From: a bacterium UBP3_UBA6266
GTDB lineage: Bacteria > Auribacterota > UBA6266
Assembly (NCBI GenBank): GCA_002440765.1
Contig: DJVC01000020.1
Coordinates: 1 to 13,673, forward strand
DNA: 13,673 bases
Direction: 5' to 3'
Made by a program: the position numbers and the translations under genes. A model generated the notes under the pieces. It saw only the letters and a list, made by a program, of their open reading frames with translations. It did not search any database and was not told where the DNA came from. Below, one piece after another: positions 1 to 8,927 of this stretch. The stretch's first letter is position 1; every line of letters starts with the position of its first letter.

Positions 1-2572
1 AGCGACACCAACTCAGGATATTACACTCGGACTTTATTATATTACCTGTGATCCTTTCAGAAAAGAAGACAGGAAACAGCATCTGATGAGTTCTGTTGAA
101 GAAGTTATGATGGCGTTTGACCTGGGTATGCTAAATATACACACAAGCATAAAGATATTTATCAGGGGCGAACTCAGGGATACGACTGTCGGAAGAGTTT
201 TGTTCAACGACATTCTTCCTGACGAGCTTGGATATGTTAATCAGGTTATAGACAAGAAAAAGATAAGCAGGATTATTGACGAGTGCTATAAAATTGCCGG
301 CCACCAGAAAACAGTCGAGACGCTTGACAGGCTTAAAGACCTCGGTTTCTCGATTGCCACGAAAGCGGGAATATCCATCGGGATGGTGGATATGAAGGTC
401 CCTGAATCCAAGAAAAAAATAATAGAAGATGCTCATGCTGAAGTGAAAGCCGTTGAGAAACAGCGTAAAAACGGAAGCATTACAGACGGAGAAAGATATA
501 ACAAGATTGTTGACATATGGACCCATGTAACCGACCAGATATCCGAAGATATGTACAGGGGAATGAAAGAAAATGAGGGGAAAGAAGAACTTAACCCTAT
601 CTATATTATGGTTGATTCCGGAGCCAGAGGTTCCAGACAGCAGATAAGACAGCTTGCCGGAATGAGAGGACTTATGGCCAAACCGTCCGGAGAAATTATC
701 GAAGAACCGATTATTTCTAATTTCAGGGAAGGGCTTTCCGTTCTTGAGTACTTTATTTCTACTCACGGAGCGAGAAAGGGCCTTGCCGATACAGCTCTCA
801 AAACGGCAGATTCCGGCTATCTGACGAGAAGGCTTGTTGACGTTGCGCAGGATGTAATAGTAACCGAAGATGATTGCGGCACGCTGAACGGGATATCGGT
901 CAAGGCTATTTATGAAGGCGAAGATGAAATTGTTTCGCTGCAGGAACAGATAAGCGGACGCTTTGCCAATGAAGATATTTTGGATCCGGGGAATTCAAAA
1001 CGCGTTATAGTTAAATCCGGCGAGGAAGTGACAAATGAAAAAGCCGAAGAAATTATACGGGTTGGGATACAGCAGGTTAATATCCGTTCGGTTCTCACCT
1101 GCGAAACGCGTGAAGGTATTTGCGTAAAATGTTACGGCAGAAACCTTGCAAACCAGAAAAACGTCAAATTGGGCGAATCAGTCGGTATCATTGCGGCTCA
1201 GTCAATCGGGGAACCGGGAACACAGCTGACTATGAGAACCTTCCATATCGGAGGTACGGCGAGCCAGGTGTTCAAAAAGCCCGAAATAGTGTCAAAGTTC
1301 AACGGCATAGTCAGGTATACTGATATGAAAACAGTCAAGTTGGCCGACGGGAATTTGATCGCGCTCAGCAAAAACGGGACAGTGGGAATACACAATGAAG
1401 AAGGAAGGGAACTTGATAAACATATAGTAGAGCTTGGATCCGTCATAAGCATTCCTGACGGCGGGAAGGTCAAAAAAGGCGAAAAATTTGTCCAGTGGGA
1501 CCCTTACAGCGCTCCGATTATCACGGAGTTTGCCGGGACAGTTGAGTTTGTCGACATTATAGAAAGCCAGACTATGAAAAAAGAGCTGGATGAATCGACA
1601 GGCCTGACCGGCACGGTTATTATTGAGCACAGGGAAGAATTGCATCCGCAGATACTTATCAGGGGCACAGGCGACGATGAAGTGAAGGGTTATTATTCAA
1701 TTCCCGCCGGCGCGCATATAGTCGTAAAGAACAACCAGAAAGTTGTGGAAGGCGCGCTTCTTGCGAAAACGCCCAGAAAATTTGCCAAGACCAAAGATAT
1801 TACCGGAGGGCTTCCCAGGGTTGCCGAATTATTTGAAGCCAGAAGGCCTAAAGATTCCGCCGATATCGCAAAGATTGACGGTATTGTCGAACTTGCCGGT
1901 ACGGTAAAAGGAAGAAGAAAAGTTATTATAAAAGATGAGGTCACGGGAAATACCGAAGAACATCTTGTCCCTCTCGGGAAACATCTTATGGTGTATAAAG
2001 GAGACAGAATCAAAAAAGGCGAGCAGTTGACCGACGGGCCTGTTATACCCCAGGAAATACTCCAGGTATGCGGGACAAAGGAACTGCAGGAATATCTTGT
2101 AAACCAGGTGCAGGAAGTTTACAGGCTCCAGGGAGTTGAGATTAATAATAAACATATTGAGGTTATAGTAAGGCAGATGCTGAAGAAAATTAAGATTACG
2201 GATCCGGGCGATACCGAGCTCCTCATAGGAGAACAGGTGGATAAGATTAAGTTCGAGGAAATCAATGCCGAAGTTAAAAGCAGAAAGATGCGCCCCGCTT
2301 CGGCTTCACCTCTTCTGCTCGGAATAACCAAAGCTTCTCTGGGAACGGAGAGCTTTATTTCAGCAGCCTCTTTCCAGGAGACAACGAGGGTTCTTACAGA
2401 TGCCGCGGCAAGCGGAAAACAGGATGAACTGAGAGGATTTAAAGAAAACGTTATTATGGGACATCTCATACCTGCGGGGACAGGGTTTAAAGCGTTCGCG
2501 TCGGTAGAGGTGGGAAAAATAGTTGAAGAAGGCGAAGCAGAATTGAGTGAAAGCAGCTCGGAAGAAAAGTAA
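1..2572 (+). CDS. rpoC: DNA-directed RNA polymerase subunit beta', 5'-truncated
   Basis: Beta' forms much of the active-site cleft of RNA polymerase. The reading frame is open from base 2, so the gene starts upstream; 856 residues are visible and the catalytic NADFDGD motif lies outside the window. Numbering from base 2, the bridge-helix segment follows DSGARGS at about residue 205, and the second zinc site is complete (C292, C367, C374, C377, with the last three spaced as in E. coli C888/C895/C898). The first half of the trigger loop ([15 protein letters not shown]) begins at residue 404. The loop resumes at [17 protein letters not shown] near residue 601, leaving about 180 residues between, as expected for an SI3-type insertion with sandwich-barrel hybrid motifs. 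The conserved C-terminal [18 protein letters not shown] block is present, followed by a short acidic tail. The stop is 11 bases before rpsL, suggesting that rpoC and the str genes share a transcript. Confidence 0.99.
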   Translation, partial: ATPTQDITLGLYYITCDPFRKEDRKQHLMSSVEEVMMAFDLGMLNIHTSIKIFIRGELRDTTVGRVLFNDILPDELGYVNQVIDKKKISRIIDECYKIAGHQKTVETLDRLKDLGFSIATKAGISIGMVDMKVPESKKKIIEDAHAEVKAVEKQRKNGSITDGERYNKIVDIWTHVTDQISEDMYRGMKENEGKEELNPIYIMVDSGARGSRQQIRQLAGMRGLMAKPSGEIIEEPIISNFREGLSVLEYFISTHGARKGLADTALKTADSGYLTRRLVDVAQDVIVTEDDCGTLNGISVKAIYEGEDEIVSLQEQISGRFANEDILDPGNSKRVIVKSGEEVTNEKAEEIIRVGIQQVNIRSVLTCETREGICVKCYGRNLANQKNVKLGESVGIIAAQSIGEPGTQLTMRTFHIGGTASQVFKKPEIVSKFNGIVRYTDMKTVKLADGNLIALSKNGTVGIHNEEGRELDKHIVELGSVISIPDGGKVKKGEKFVQWDPYSAPIITEFAGTVEFVDIIESQTMKKELDESTGLTGTVIIEHREELHPQILIRGTGDDEVKGYYSIPAGAHIVVKNNQKVVEGALLAKTPRKFAKTKDITGGLPRVAELFEARRPKDSADIAKIDGIVELAGTVKGRRKVIIKDEVTGNTEEHLVPLGKHLMVYKGDRIKKGEQLTDGPVIPQEILQVCGTKELQEYLVNQVQEVYRLQGVEINNKHIEVIVRQMLKKIKITDPGDTELLIGEQVDKIKFEEINAEVKSRKMRPASASPLLLGITKASLGTESFISAASFQETTRVLTDAAASGKQDELRGFKENVIMGHLIPAGTGFKAFASVEVGKIVEEGEAELSESSSEEK

Positions 2573-2583
2573 GGGAGAGATAG

Positions 2584-2955
2584 ATGCCGACGATTAATCA
2601 GTTGATAAGAAAAAAAAGAAGCAAAGTTGTGAAAAAGAAGAAGACACCCGCTCTTAACGGCTGTCCTTTTAAAAGAGGTGTTTGTCTTCAGGTAAAAACA
2701 CAGACGCCTAAAAAACCTAACTCTGCGTTGAGGAAGATCGCCAGGGTAAGGCTGACAAACGGTATGGAAGTTACCGCTTATATCCCGGGCGTCGGACACA
2801 ACCTGCAGGAACATTCGATTGTGCTTATAAGAGGAGGAAGAGTAAAAGATCTTCCCGGCGTCAGATATCATATAGTGAGAGGCACGCTTGATACTCTCGG
2901 GGTTGAAGGGAGAAAGCAGTCGCGGTCAAAATACGGGGCGAAGACGCCTAAATAG
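2584..2955 (+). CDS. rpsL: 30S ribosomal protein S12 (uS12)
   Basis: S12 sits at the decoding centre of the 30S subunit and helps monitor codon-anticodon pairing. The 123-residue product is full length and begins [10 protein letters not shown]. The conserved loop [11 protein letters not shown] places lysine at position 43, the residue changed in many streptomycin-resistant mutants, and the second loop GGRVKDLPG has K88 and D89, the aspartate that is methylthiolated in many bacteria. Both loops look wild type, so no target-based streptomycin resistance is apparent. The ATG is preceded by a GGGAGAG Shine-Dalgarno that begins right after the rpoC stop. It is the first gene of the str block and is followed by an unusually long 98-base gap before rpsG. 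Confidence 0.99.
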   Translation: MPTINQLIRKKRSKVVKKKKTPALNGCPFKRGVCLQVKTQTPKKPNSALRKIARVRLTNGMEVTAYIPGVGHNLQEHSIVLIRGGRVKDLPGVRYHIVRGTLDTLGVEGRKQSRSKYGAKTPK

Positions 2956-3053
2956 TTACGCGGAATAACTTGAGTCGTGCGGCGACAGCGTCGTTCACGC
3001 GAAAGACGCGAAAAAAAGGAAAAAGGAAAACAGTAAAAATAGAGAGGTAAACA
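2956..3053 (+). promoter_or_regulatory. rpsL-rpsG intercistronic region with hairpin, candidate S7 control element
   Basis: This 98-base gap is long compared with most junctions here. A hairpin can form at 2976-2999: CGTG pairs with CACG and CGAC with GTCG around an AGC loop, with two G-U pairs and one bulged C between the helices. A competing helix pairs GCGTC (2988-2992) with GACGC (3005-3009), so two exclusive folds are possible. A purine-rich stretch then leads to AGAGAGG (3041-3047), six bases before the rpsG ATG. In E. coli, S7 binds the rpsL-rpsG intercistronic RNA (also about 100 bases) and represses translation. Position and length match, but I cannot show sequence homology, so the S7 role is inferred. 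The hairpin is followed by A residues, not T, so it is not an intrinsic terminator on this strand. Confidence 0.4.
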
Positions 3054-3527
3054 ATGGCAAGAAGGCGCAGGGCCACAAAAAGAATAAAAGCAAGAGACGA
3101 AAAATTTGGCAGCGAGCTGGTGGGCCGTTTTATAAATTGTCTTATGCTGCAGGGCAAAAAGAGCATAGCTGAATCGGCCGTATACAACGCTATGGAAATC
3201 CTGAAAGAGAAATCAGGCTCGAAAGACTCTCTTGAGGCTTTAAAAAAAGCGATAGATAATGTCAAGCCTGTTCTTGAAGTCCGTTCGAGAAGAGTCGGCG
3301 GAGCGACTTATCAGGTGCCCGTTGATGTCAGCCCGGACAGAAGGACGGCGCTTGCGTTCAGATGGATTGTCGGCTTTGCCAGAACGAAAAAAGGCGGACC
3401 TATAGCGCAGAGGTTGGCCGGTGAACTTCTTGACGCGTTTAATAATGCGGGTTCTGCCGTTAAAAAGAAAGAAGATACGCACAAAATGGCTGAAGCCAAT
3501 AAGGCATTTGCGCATTACAAGTGGTAA
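3054..3527 (+). CDS. rpsG: 30S ribosomal protein S7 (uS7)
   Basis: S7 is a primary binder of the 3' major domain of 16S rRNA; it starts assembly of the 30S head and lies near the E site. The product has 157 residues, the usual bacterial length. It begins with the basic [10 protein letters not shown] segment and carries the conserved blocks [30 protein letters not shown] and [11 protein letters not shown], ending AFAHYKW. The ATG has AGAGAGG six bases upstream. It lies between rpsL and fusA as in the classical str operon, with the two longest gaps of the window on either side. In E. coli this protein represses its own operon, which makes the upstream gap of special interest. Confidence 0.99.
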   Translation: MARRRRATKRIKARDEKFGSELVGRFINCLMLQGKKSIAESAVYNAMEILKEKSGSKDSLEALKKAIDNVKPVLEVRSRRVGGATYQVPVDVSPDRRTALAFRWIVGFARTKKGGPIAQRLAGELLDAFNNAGSAVKKKEDTHKMAEANKAFAHYKW

Positions 3528-3635
3528 GTGTGGAAAAATTCGGAATTCGAGTATAAAAATTCGAAACCAGGTTGAATATTTTTGTGCAATTTAAAGATGA
3601 AAAGACAAAATATAGAATTTTTGGGAGTTTAAATA
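3528..3635 (+). promoter_or_regulatory. rpsG-fusA intercistronic region, AT-rich with short repeats
   Basis: This 108-base gap is the longest in the window. AATTCG occurs at 3537, 3544 and 3558, that is at offsets of 7 and 14 bases, and the longer AAAAATTCG occurs at 3534-3542 and 3555-3563. GAATTTTT at 3615-3622 is the exact reverse complement of AAAAATTC in both of these repeats and directly precedes the fusA Shine-Dalgarno GGGAG (3623-3627). Two alternative weak long-range helices could therefore form next to the ribosome binding site. I see no convincing -35/-10 pair and no terminator. Any regulatory role is inferred. Confidence 0.25.
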
Positions 3636-5702
3636 GTGGCAAAGAAAGTATCGTTAGAAAAATTAAGGAATATTGGTATCATGGCTCACATAGATGCCGG
3701 GAAAACCACTACGACCGAAAGGATACTGTTTTATACCGGCAAAACCTATAAACTCGGAGAAGTGCATGAAGGAACTGCCACCATGGATTGGATGGAGCAG
3801 GAGCAGGAAAGAGGAATAACGATAACATCAGCGGCGACTACAACTTATTGGAAAGAACATCAGATTAATATTATTGACACTCCCGGGCATGTTGATTTTA
3901 CCGTTGAAGTTGAAAGGTCTTTGAGAGTTTTAGATGGTGTTGTAGCTGTTTTTTGCGCTGTGGGCGGTGTTGAGCCCCAGTCGGAAACAGTGTGGCGCCA
4001 GGCAAATAAATATAATATACCGAGAATTGCCTTTATCAACAAGATGGACAGGACAGGGGCTGATTTTTTCACCGCTGTTGCGCGAATGAGAGAAAGGCTT
4101 GGAGCTAATGCCGTCCCCATTCAGCTTCCTGTCGGGGCAGAGGACCAATTCAGAGGCATAATCGATTTGGTGATTATGAAGATGATTGTAAATAGGGGAG
4201 ATGACAGAGGGGCCACGGTGGAAATTGAAGAAATACCGGAGGAATACAGACAGCAGGCGGAAGAATACCGCGAAAAGCTTTTTGAAGCGCTTGCCGATGA
4301 AGATGATATGATCTTTGAAAAATATGTAGAAGGAAAACCTATTGAAGAGAAGGAAGTAAAAAATGTCCTGAGAAAAGCTACTCTGGACAACCTTGTGGTT
4401 CCCGTCCTTTGCGGAGCCGCTTTTAAAAATAAAGGGGTTCAAAGGCTTATTGACGCGGTTGTTGAATATCTTCCTTCCCCGCTGGATGTGCTGCCCGTAA
4501 AAGGTGATAATCCTGAAACCGGGCAGGAAGAAATAAGAAAACCCGATAAAAATGAACCGTTCTCAGCTTTGGCGTTTAAGGTTGTGAGCGACCCTTATGT
4601 CGGCAAACTTACATATTTCAGAGTTTATTCCGGTTCGTTTAAGAAAGGGTCTTATATTTACAATTCTTCGAACGGAAAGAGAGAGAGAGTCGGAAGGCTG
4701 CTCCATATGCATGCAAATGACAGGGAAGATATAGATGAAGTAGTTGCGGGTGATATTGCCGCGGGTGTCGGGCTCAGGGAAACGGGCACAGGTGATACTC
4801 TTTCGAATGAAGATCGTCCGATAATACTTGAATCCATGGTATTTCCTGAACCGGTTATTTCCATGGCGATAGAGCCTAAAACAAAAGCTGACAGGGATAA
4901 GCTTCAGATAGCCTTGCAGCGGCTTCAGGAAGAAGATCCGACTTTCAAGGTTAAATCGGACCCCGATACCGGGCAAACCATAATTTCGGGAATGGGAGAG
5001 CTTCATCTTGACATTATTAAAGACAGGATGCTCAGGGAATTCAAAGTTGATGCAAGCGTCGGAAAACCTCAGGTTGCATACAGAGAAACAATTCAGGTGC
5101 CGCAGGAGGCGGAGGGTAAATTCATAAGGCAGTCCGGAGGAAGAGGACAATACGGCCATGCCGTAATAACCATTGAACCTGTCCAGCAGGGAAAAGGGAT
5201 TGAGTTTGAGGATAAGATTGTAGGCGGAACAATCCCCAGAGAATATATTCCTGCGGTTCATTCCGGGATAAAGGACGCGGCTTTAACAGGCGTGCTCGGC
5301 GGGTATCCGGTTGTAGATGTTAAAATATCTCTTATTGACGGCTCTTTTCATGAAGTTGATTCTTCGGAGTTGGCATTTAAGATGGCAGGTTCGATCGCGT
5401 TTAAAGAAGCTATGAGAAAAGCAGATCCGGTTCTGCTGGAGCCGGTGATGAAAGTTGAGGTTACAACTCCCGAAGAATTTATGGGAGATGTTATAGGAGA
5501 TTTAAATTCCAGGAGAGGTAAGGTCAAAGAAATGGAAACAAAAGTCAATGCCAAGATTATTCTGGCCGATGTGCCTCTTGCTGAAATGTTCGGATATGCA
5601 ACGGTGATAAGATCCATTACGAGGGGAAGGGCAAGTTATTCAATGGAACCGTCACATTTTGAAAAGGTTCCCAAAAATATAGCAGAGAAAATTCTTGAGT
5701 AG
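3636..5702 (+). CDS. fusA: Elongation factor G (EF-G)
   Basis: EF-G is the GTPase that drives translocation of tRNA and mRNA after peptide-bond formation and also takes part in ribosome recycling. The 688 residues are near the family norm of about 690-705. All GTP-binding motifs are intact: P-loop AHIDAGKT (17-24), switch I RGITI (59-63), DTPGH with the catalytic histidine (81-85) and NKMD (135-138). The later domains are present, including the domain IV block [16 protein letters not shown] and the C-terminal [20 protein letters not shown]. The start is GTG, chosen because GTG-GCA-AAG gives the usual MAKK start and GGGAG lies eight bases upstream. Isoleucine codons counted by hand are about 27 ATT, 21 ATA and 6 ATC, useful as a contrast with tuf. 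It lies 11 bases before tuf. Confidence 0.99.
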   Translation: MAKKVSLEKLRNIGIMAHIDAGKTTTTERILFYTGKTYKLGEVHEGTATMDWMEQEQERGITITSAATTTYWKEHQINIIDTPGHVDFTVEVERSLRVLDGVVAVFCAVGGVEPQSETVWRQANKYNIPRIAFINKMDRTGADFFTAVARMRERLGANAVPIQLPVGAEDQFRGIIDLVIMKMIVNRGDDRGATVEIEEIPEEYRQQAEEYREKLFEALADEDDMIFEKYVEGKPIEEKEVKNVLRKATLDNLVVPVLCGAAFKNKGVQRLIDAVVEYLPSPLDVLPVKGDNPETGQEEIRKPDKNEPFSALAFKVVSDPYVGKLTYFRVYSGSFKKGSYIYNSSNGKRERVGRLLHMHANDREDIDEVVAGDIAAGVGLRETGTGDTLSNEDRPIILESMVFPEPVISMAIEPKTKADRDKLQIALQRLQEEDPTFKVKSDPDTGQTIISGMGELHLDIIKDRMLREFKVDASVGKPQVAYRETIQVPQEAEGKFIRQSGGRGQYGHAVITIEPVQQGKGIEFEDKIVGGTIPREYIPAVHSGIKDAALTGVLGGYPVVDVKISLIDGSFHEVDSSELAFKMAGSIAFKEAMRKADPVLLEPVMKVEVTTPEEFMGDVIGDLNSRRGKVKEMETKVNAKIILADVPLAEMFGYATVIRSITRGRASYSMEPSHFEKVPKNIAEKILE

Positions 5703-5706
5703 GAGG
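5701..5706 (+). promoter_or_regulatory. tuf ribosome binding site overlapping the fusA stop
   Basis: AGGAGG is a perfect Shine-Dalgarno core seven bases before the tuf ATG. Its first two bases are the last two bases of the fusA TAG stop, so ribosomes ending on fusA would lie on the tuf start region. This suggests translational coupling of EF-G and EF-Tu. Confidence 0.7.
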
Positions 5707-5713
5707 ATTTAAT

Positions 5714-6937
5714 ATGGCAAAAGAGAAATTTGAGAGGACGAAACCGCACGTAAACGTAGGTACGATAGGGCATGTTGACCATGGCAAGACTACGTTGACA
5801 GCGGCATTGACAAAGGTACTGGAACAGAAAGGGCTGAGCAAATTCATAAGCTATGATGAGATAGCGAAGGCATCGGAGTCACAGGGAAGAAGAGATGCGA
5901 CAAAGATCCTTACGATAGCGACATCACACGTTGAATATTCATCCGAGAAGCGGCACTATGCCCATGTTGACTGTCCCGGGCACGCGGATTACGTAAAGAA
6001 CATGATAACGGGAGCAGCCCAGATGGACGGGGCGATACTGGTAGTGAGCGCGGTAGACGGACCTATGCCGCAGACCAGAGAACATATCCTGCTTGCGAGA
6101 CAGGTAGGAGTACCTTATATAGTAGTGTTTATGAACAAATGCGACATGGTAGATGACCCTGAGCTGCTTGACTTGGTAGAACTTGAAGTAAGAGAACTTC
6201 TGAACAAATACGAGTTTCCCGGGGAGAAGATACCTGTAATAAGAGGCAGCGCGACAAAAGCGATAGCCTCACCTAATGCCGACAGTCCCGATGCGAAACC
6301 GATACTGGATCTTGTAAAAGCGCTTGATGACTATATACCCGAACCTGAGAGAGAGATCGAGAAACCGTTCCTGATGCCGATAGAAGACGTATTTTCGATA
6401 ACCGGCAGAGGGACAGTGGGAACAGGCAGGGTTGAGAGAGGGATGGTAAAGGTTGGCGATGAAGTTGAGGTAGTCGGGATAAAGCCTACGATGAAGACAG
6501 TGGTGACCGGGGTTGAGATGTTCCGCAAAGAACTTGACCAGGGTCAGGCGGGAGACAACGTAGGGTTACTGTTAAGAGGAGTTGACAAGGAACACCTTGA
6601 AAGAGGACAGGTGCTTGCCAAACCGGGATCAATCACACCGCACAGGAAGTTCAAGGCTGAAGTATACGTTCTTACAAAGGATGAAGGCGGCAGGCACACA
6701 CCGTTCTTCGCCGGATACAGGCCCCAGTTCTACTTCCGCACGACAGATGTGACGGGGATAGTAAACGAACTGATAGGCAAAGACGGGAACAAAGCGGAGA
6801 TGTGCATGCCCGGAGACAATGTACAGATGCAGATAGATTTAATATGCCCGATAGCGATGGAGAAAACACTGCGTTTCGCTATAAGAGAAGGCGGAAGAAC
6901 AGTAGGAGCCGGCAGAGTAACCGAGATTATCGAATAA
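5714..6937 (+). CDS. tuf: Elongation factor Tu (EF-Tu) with atypical switch I
   Basis: EF-Tu brings aminoacyl-tRNA to the ribosomal A site as a GTP complex. The three-domain protein is 407 residues, somewhat longer than E. coli EF-Tu (394). The P-loop GHVDHGKT (19-26), DCPGH with the catalytic His90 (86-90) and NKCD (141-144) are intact, and the C-terminus [20 protein letters not shown] is typical. Switch I is not: the normal RGITI is replaced by KILTI (64-68), preceded by about five extra residues in [11 protein letters not shown] (53-63). The threonine expected to bind magnesium is kept as T67. The G5 region reads GSATKA where GSALKA is usual. Codon use also differs from fusA: isoleucine is about 21 ATA, 5 ATC and 1 ATT, and valine is mostly GTA (about 23 of 40). 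The flanking reading frame is continuous, so I judge the gene functional; transfer, gene conversion or a lineage trait are possible explanations. Confidence 0.97.
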   Translation: MAKEKFERTKPHVNVGTIGHVDHGKTTLTAALTKVLEQKGLSKFISYDEIAKASESQGRRDATKILTIATSHVEYSSEKRHYAHVDCPGHADYVKNMITGAAQMDGAILVVSAVDGPMPQTREHILLARQVGVPYIVVFMNKCDMVDDPELLDLVELEVRELLNKYEFPGEKIPVIRGSATKAIASPNADSPDAKPILDLVKALDDYIPEPEREIEKPFLMPIEDVFSITGRGTVGTGRVERGMVKVGDEVEVVGIKPTMKTVVTGVEMFRKELDQGQAGDNVGLLLRGVDKEHLERGQVLAKPGSITPHRKFKAEVYVLTKDEGGRHTPFFAGYRPQFYFRTTDVTGIVNELIGKDGNKAEMCMPGDNVQMQIDLICPIAMEKTLRFAIREGGRTVGAGRVTEIIE

Positions 6938-6952
6938 GGGAGAAAACTTAAC

Positions 6953-7261
6953 GTGGAAGGACAAAGAATCAGAATTAAGTTAAAGGCATACGATCATAAG
7001 GTCCTTGATCAATCTGCTCAGGAAATAGTTGAAGTGGCGAAAAGAACAGGAGCTTCCATTTCGGGCCCTATTCCTTTGCCCACCAGGATTGAAAAATATA
7101 CAGTGCTTCGTTCTCCGCATATTGACAAGAAATCGCGGGAACAGTTCGAGACAAGGACGCACCAGAGGCTTCTTGATATCGTTAACCCGAGCGCCAAGAC
7201 GGTGGATGAGCTTAAAAAGCTTAATCTTCCCGCCGGCGTGGATATTAATATCAAAAGCTGA
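6953..7261 (+). CDS. rpsJ: 30S ribosomal protein S10 (uS10, NusE)
   Basis: S10 belongs to the head of the 30S subunit and, as NusE, also joins antitermination complexes and contacts NusG in coupled transcription and translation. The 102 residues match the family length. The conserved blocks [20 protein letters not shown] and [11 protein letters not shown] are present, the latter in the NusB-contacting part. The start is GTG at 6953, the only start giving a normal N-terminus, with AGGGAG overlapping the tuf stop region. It opens the S10 block only 15 bases after tuf, with no room for an independent promoter of usual size outside tuf coding sequence, so read-through from the str genes is likely. 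Confidence 0.98.
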   Translation: MEGQRIRIKLKAYDHKVLDQSAQEIVEVAKRTGASISGPIPLPTRIEKYTVLRSPHIDKKSREQFETRTHQRLLDIVNPSAKTVDELKKLNLPAGVDINIKS

Positions 7262-7304
7262 GAAAGTGCCGGAATAAATTAAGTAAAAAGTTGGAGATAT
7301 TACA

Positions 7305-7955
7305 ATGGGTATTTCATTGTTTGGCAAGAAAATCGGAATGACACAGGTTTTTTCACCCAAGGGCGATATTCTGCCCGTTACAGTTCTGGAGGTGGGGCCT
7401 TGTGTGGTTGTGCAGGTTAAAACGTCTGATAAAGATAAGTATTCGGCTATCCAGATTGGATTTGGCGACGTGAAAGAAAAACATATGACAAAACCCCTGC
7501 GCGGGCATTTTAAGAAAGCCAGCCTGGAGTTAAAGAAATTTTTGGGCGAATGCAGGCTTCAGGACGGGGAAGAAAAAAGTTTTAAGGTCGGCCAGGAAAT
7601 AAAAGTGGATATATTCAAGAAGGGCGATCACGTTGATCTTACCGGCACTTCCATTGGAAAAGGTTTTGCCGGAGTAATGAAAAGGCATAATTTTCACGGG
7701 CACAAAGCTTCTCACGGAACGCATGAAAGCAAGAGAGGCCCGGGTTCCATCGGTGCCCATGCGACACCTTCAAGAGTTTATAAAGGGAGAAAACTTGCCG
7801 GGCAGATGGGTAATACCAGAGTTACCATGTTAAACCTGGAAGTTGTTGATATCAGGCCTGAACAGAATATTATGATTGTGAAAGGTGCGGTCCCGGGATG
7901 GGATAACGGTCTTGTCAGGATTAGAAAATCGGTGAAGATTAAGAAGAAGCAGTAA
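7305..7955 (+). CDS. rplC: 50S ribosomal protein L3 (uL3)
   Basis: L3 is one of the first proteins to bind 23S rRNA, and its long loop reaches towards the peptidyl transferase centre. The product has 216 residues against about 209 in E. coli. It starts MGISLFGKKIGMTQVF, the typical N-terminus, and has the core loop GKGFAGVMKRHNFHG followed by SHGTHESKRGPGSIGAHATPSR in two adjoining stretches. The glutamine that PrmB methylates in E. coli (Q150) is kept as Q167 in LAGQMGN. The C-terminus KSVKIKKKQ is basic. An ATG with GGAG about ten bases upstream sets the start, 43 bases after rpsJ. Confidence 0.99.
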   Translation: MGISLFGKKIGMTQVFSPKGDILPVTVLEVGPCVVVQVKTSDKDKYSAIQIGFGDVKEKHMTKPLRGHFKKASLELKKFLGECRLQDGEEKSFKVGQEIKVDIFKKGDHVDLTGTSIGKGFAGVMKRHNFHGHKASHGTHESKRGPGSIGAHATPSRVYKGRKLAGQMGNTRVTMLNLEVVDIRPEQNIMIVKGAVPGWDNGLVRIRKSVKIKKKQ

Positions 7956-7985
7956 GCAATTAATTTTACAGGCGAGGTTTTTTAA

Positions 7986-8609
7986 ATGGGAAAAATAGAT
8001 ATTTTGAGTGTTAAAGGTAAAAAAGTGGGTGATTTCAGCATTCCTGAAAAAATCGCGGGCTTCAAATATGCAGGCCAGCTCGTTCATGATGCGGTGGTAA
8101 AACAGCTTGCCGGGAGAAGAAGCGGCAATGCGTGCACGAAAACCCGCGCGGAAGTAAATCGTTCAGGCATCAAGTTATACAAGCAGAAAGGTACGGGAAG
8201 GGCGAGAGCCGGAACCGCAGGTTCTCCTACAAGAGTGGGAGGCGGAGTTGCGTTTGGGCCCAAGCCGAGAAATTATTTTTTGAGGGTTAATAAAAAAGAG
8301 CAGCAGAAGGCGCTCAAGTCGGCTATTGCGGAAAAATTTAAAAAGGGAAGGGTGATAATAGTCGAAAAAATAAACATATCTGCCCCTAAAACCAAAGAGA
8401 TAAAGATTTTTCTGGATAATATCAATGCAGGGGAGAATGCCCTGATAGTTTTGAAAGAGCTGAACAATGAGTTCAAACTGGCTGTGAGAAATATGCCGAA
8501 AGTGATAGCAGTTGGCGCGAACAGTCTTAATACATATGATGTTCTGTATTATAAGAAACTTATTATCGATAAAGATGCTGTGAAAGAAATAGAAGGAAAG
8601 TTTAATTGA
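7986..8609 (+). CDS. rplD: 50S ribosomal protein L4 (uL4)
   Basis: L4 binds domain I of 23S rRNA and its extended loop lines the narrow part of the peptide exit tunnel. In E. coli it also represses the S10 operon. The product has 207 residues, close to the usual 201-207. The tunnel loop is recognisable as KQKGTGRARAGTAGSPTRVGGG followed by FGPKPRNY in adjoining pieces; the KGTGRAR core linked to macrolide sensitivity is intact, although the usual KPWRQ before it reads KLYKQ. GGCGAGG (7971-7977) lies eight bases before the ATG. Autoregulation in E. coli acts on the S10 leader, and no such leader is obvious before rpsJ here. Confidence 0.98.
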   Translation: MGKIDILSVKGKKVGDFSIPEKIAGFKYAGQLVHDAVVKQLAGRRSGNACTKTRAEVNRSGIKLYKQKGTGRARAGTAGSPTRVGGGVAFGPKPRNYFLRVNKKEQQKALKSAIAEKFKKGRVIIVEKINISAPKTKEIKIFLDNINAGENALIVLKELNNEFKLAVRNMPKVIAVGANSLNTYDVLYYKKLIIDKDAVKEIEGKFN

Positions 8610-8626
8610 TTTAAAAGAGGGTTGAA

Positions 8627-8905
8627 ATGAGAGATTTATATAAAATCATAAAGAGTCCTGTAATCACAGAAAAAGGTTCTGCCCAGGGAGAAAAGGGAAA
8701 ATATTATTTTAGAGTCGATAAAACTGCAAATAAACTTGAAATAAAACAGGCAGTTGAGAAAATGTTTAAAGTTAAAGTTACCGATGTAAACAAAATGAAA
8801 GTGCACGGCAAGAAAAAAAGGGTCAGGTATAAACAAGGTCTTACATCCGATTGGGTAAAAGCAATTGTTACTCTTAAGGAAGGCGACAAAATCGAATTTG
8901 TATAA
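8627..8905 (+). CDS. rplW: 50S ribosomal protein L23 (uL23)
   Basis: L23 lies at the exit of the peptide tunnel and is the docking site for trigger factor and the signal recognition particle. The product has 92 residues, within the family range. SPVITEKG near the N-terminus gives Glu15, the counterpart of E. coli Glu18 that binds trigger factor. The block TANKLEIKQAVEKMFKVKV and the C-terminal VTLKEGDKIEF are typical. The start ATG has GAGGG five bases upstream, and the gene follows rplD by 17 bases. It is lysine-rich and shows nothing abnormal. Confidence 0.98.
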   Translation: MRDLYKIIKSPVITEKGSAQGEKGKYYFRVDKTANKLEIKQAVEKMFKVKVTDVNKMKVHGKKKRVRYKQGLTSDWVKAIVTLKEGDKIEFV

Positions 8906-8927
8906 AGATTGATGAGGTGATAAAGAA

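Noticed and set aside
1260..1800. Inserted foreign domain in rpoC after the trigger helix
   Set aside because: Its place, size and sequence agree with the known SI3 insertion found in many Gram-negative RpoC proteins.
2650..2860. Streptomycin resistance alleles in rpsL
   Set aside because: K43 and K88 are both wild type.
2119..2871. Long open frame on the - strand (250 codons), and another at 4563-5261
   Set aside because: They lie antisense to rpoC/rpsL and fusA, resemble no known family, and are explained by the codon composition of the real genes.
2976..3017. Intrinsic terminator after rpsL
   Set aside because: The hairpin is followed by A residues, not T, on the + strand. On the - strand the T-run would come before the stem, so it fits neither direction.
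3528..3575. Fifteen-codon open frame starting GTG directly after rpsG
   Set aside because: It has no ribosome binding site and its apparent repeat only reflects the AATTCG DNA repeats.
5870..5920. Frameshift or sequencing error explaining the odd EF-Tu switch I
   Set aside because: I translated the other two frames across this stretch: one meets a stop (TAG) and neither yields RGITI. The flanks YDEI and SHVEY are in the same frame, so an in-frame change is simpler.
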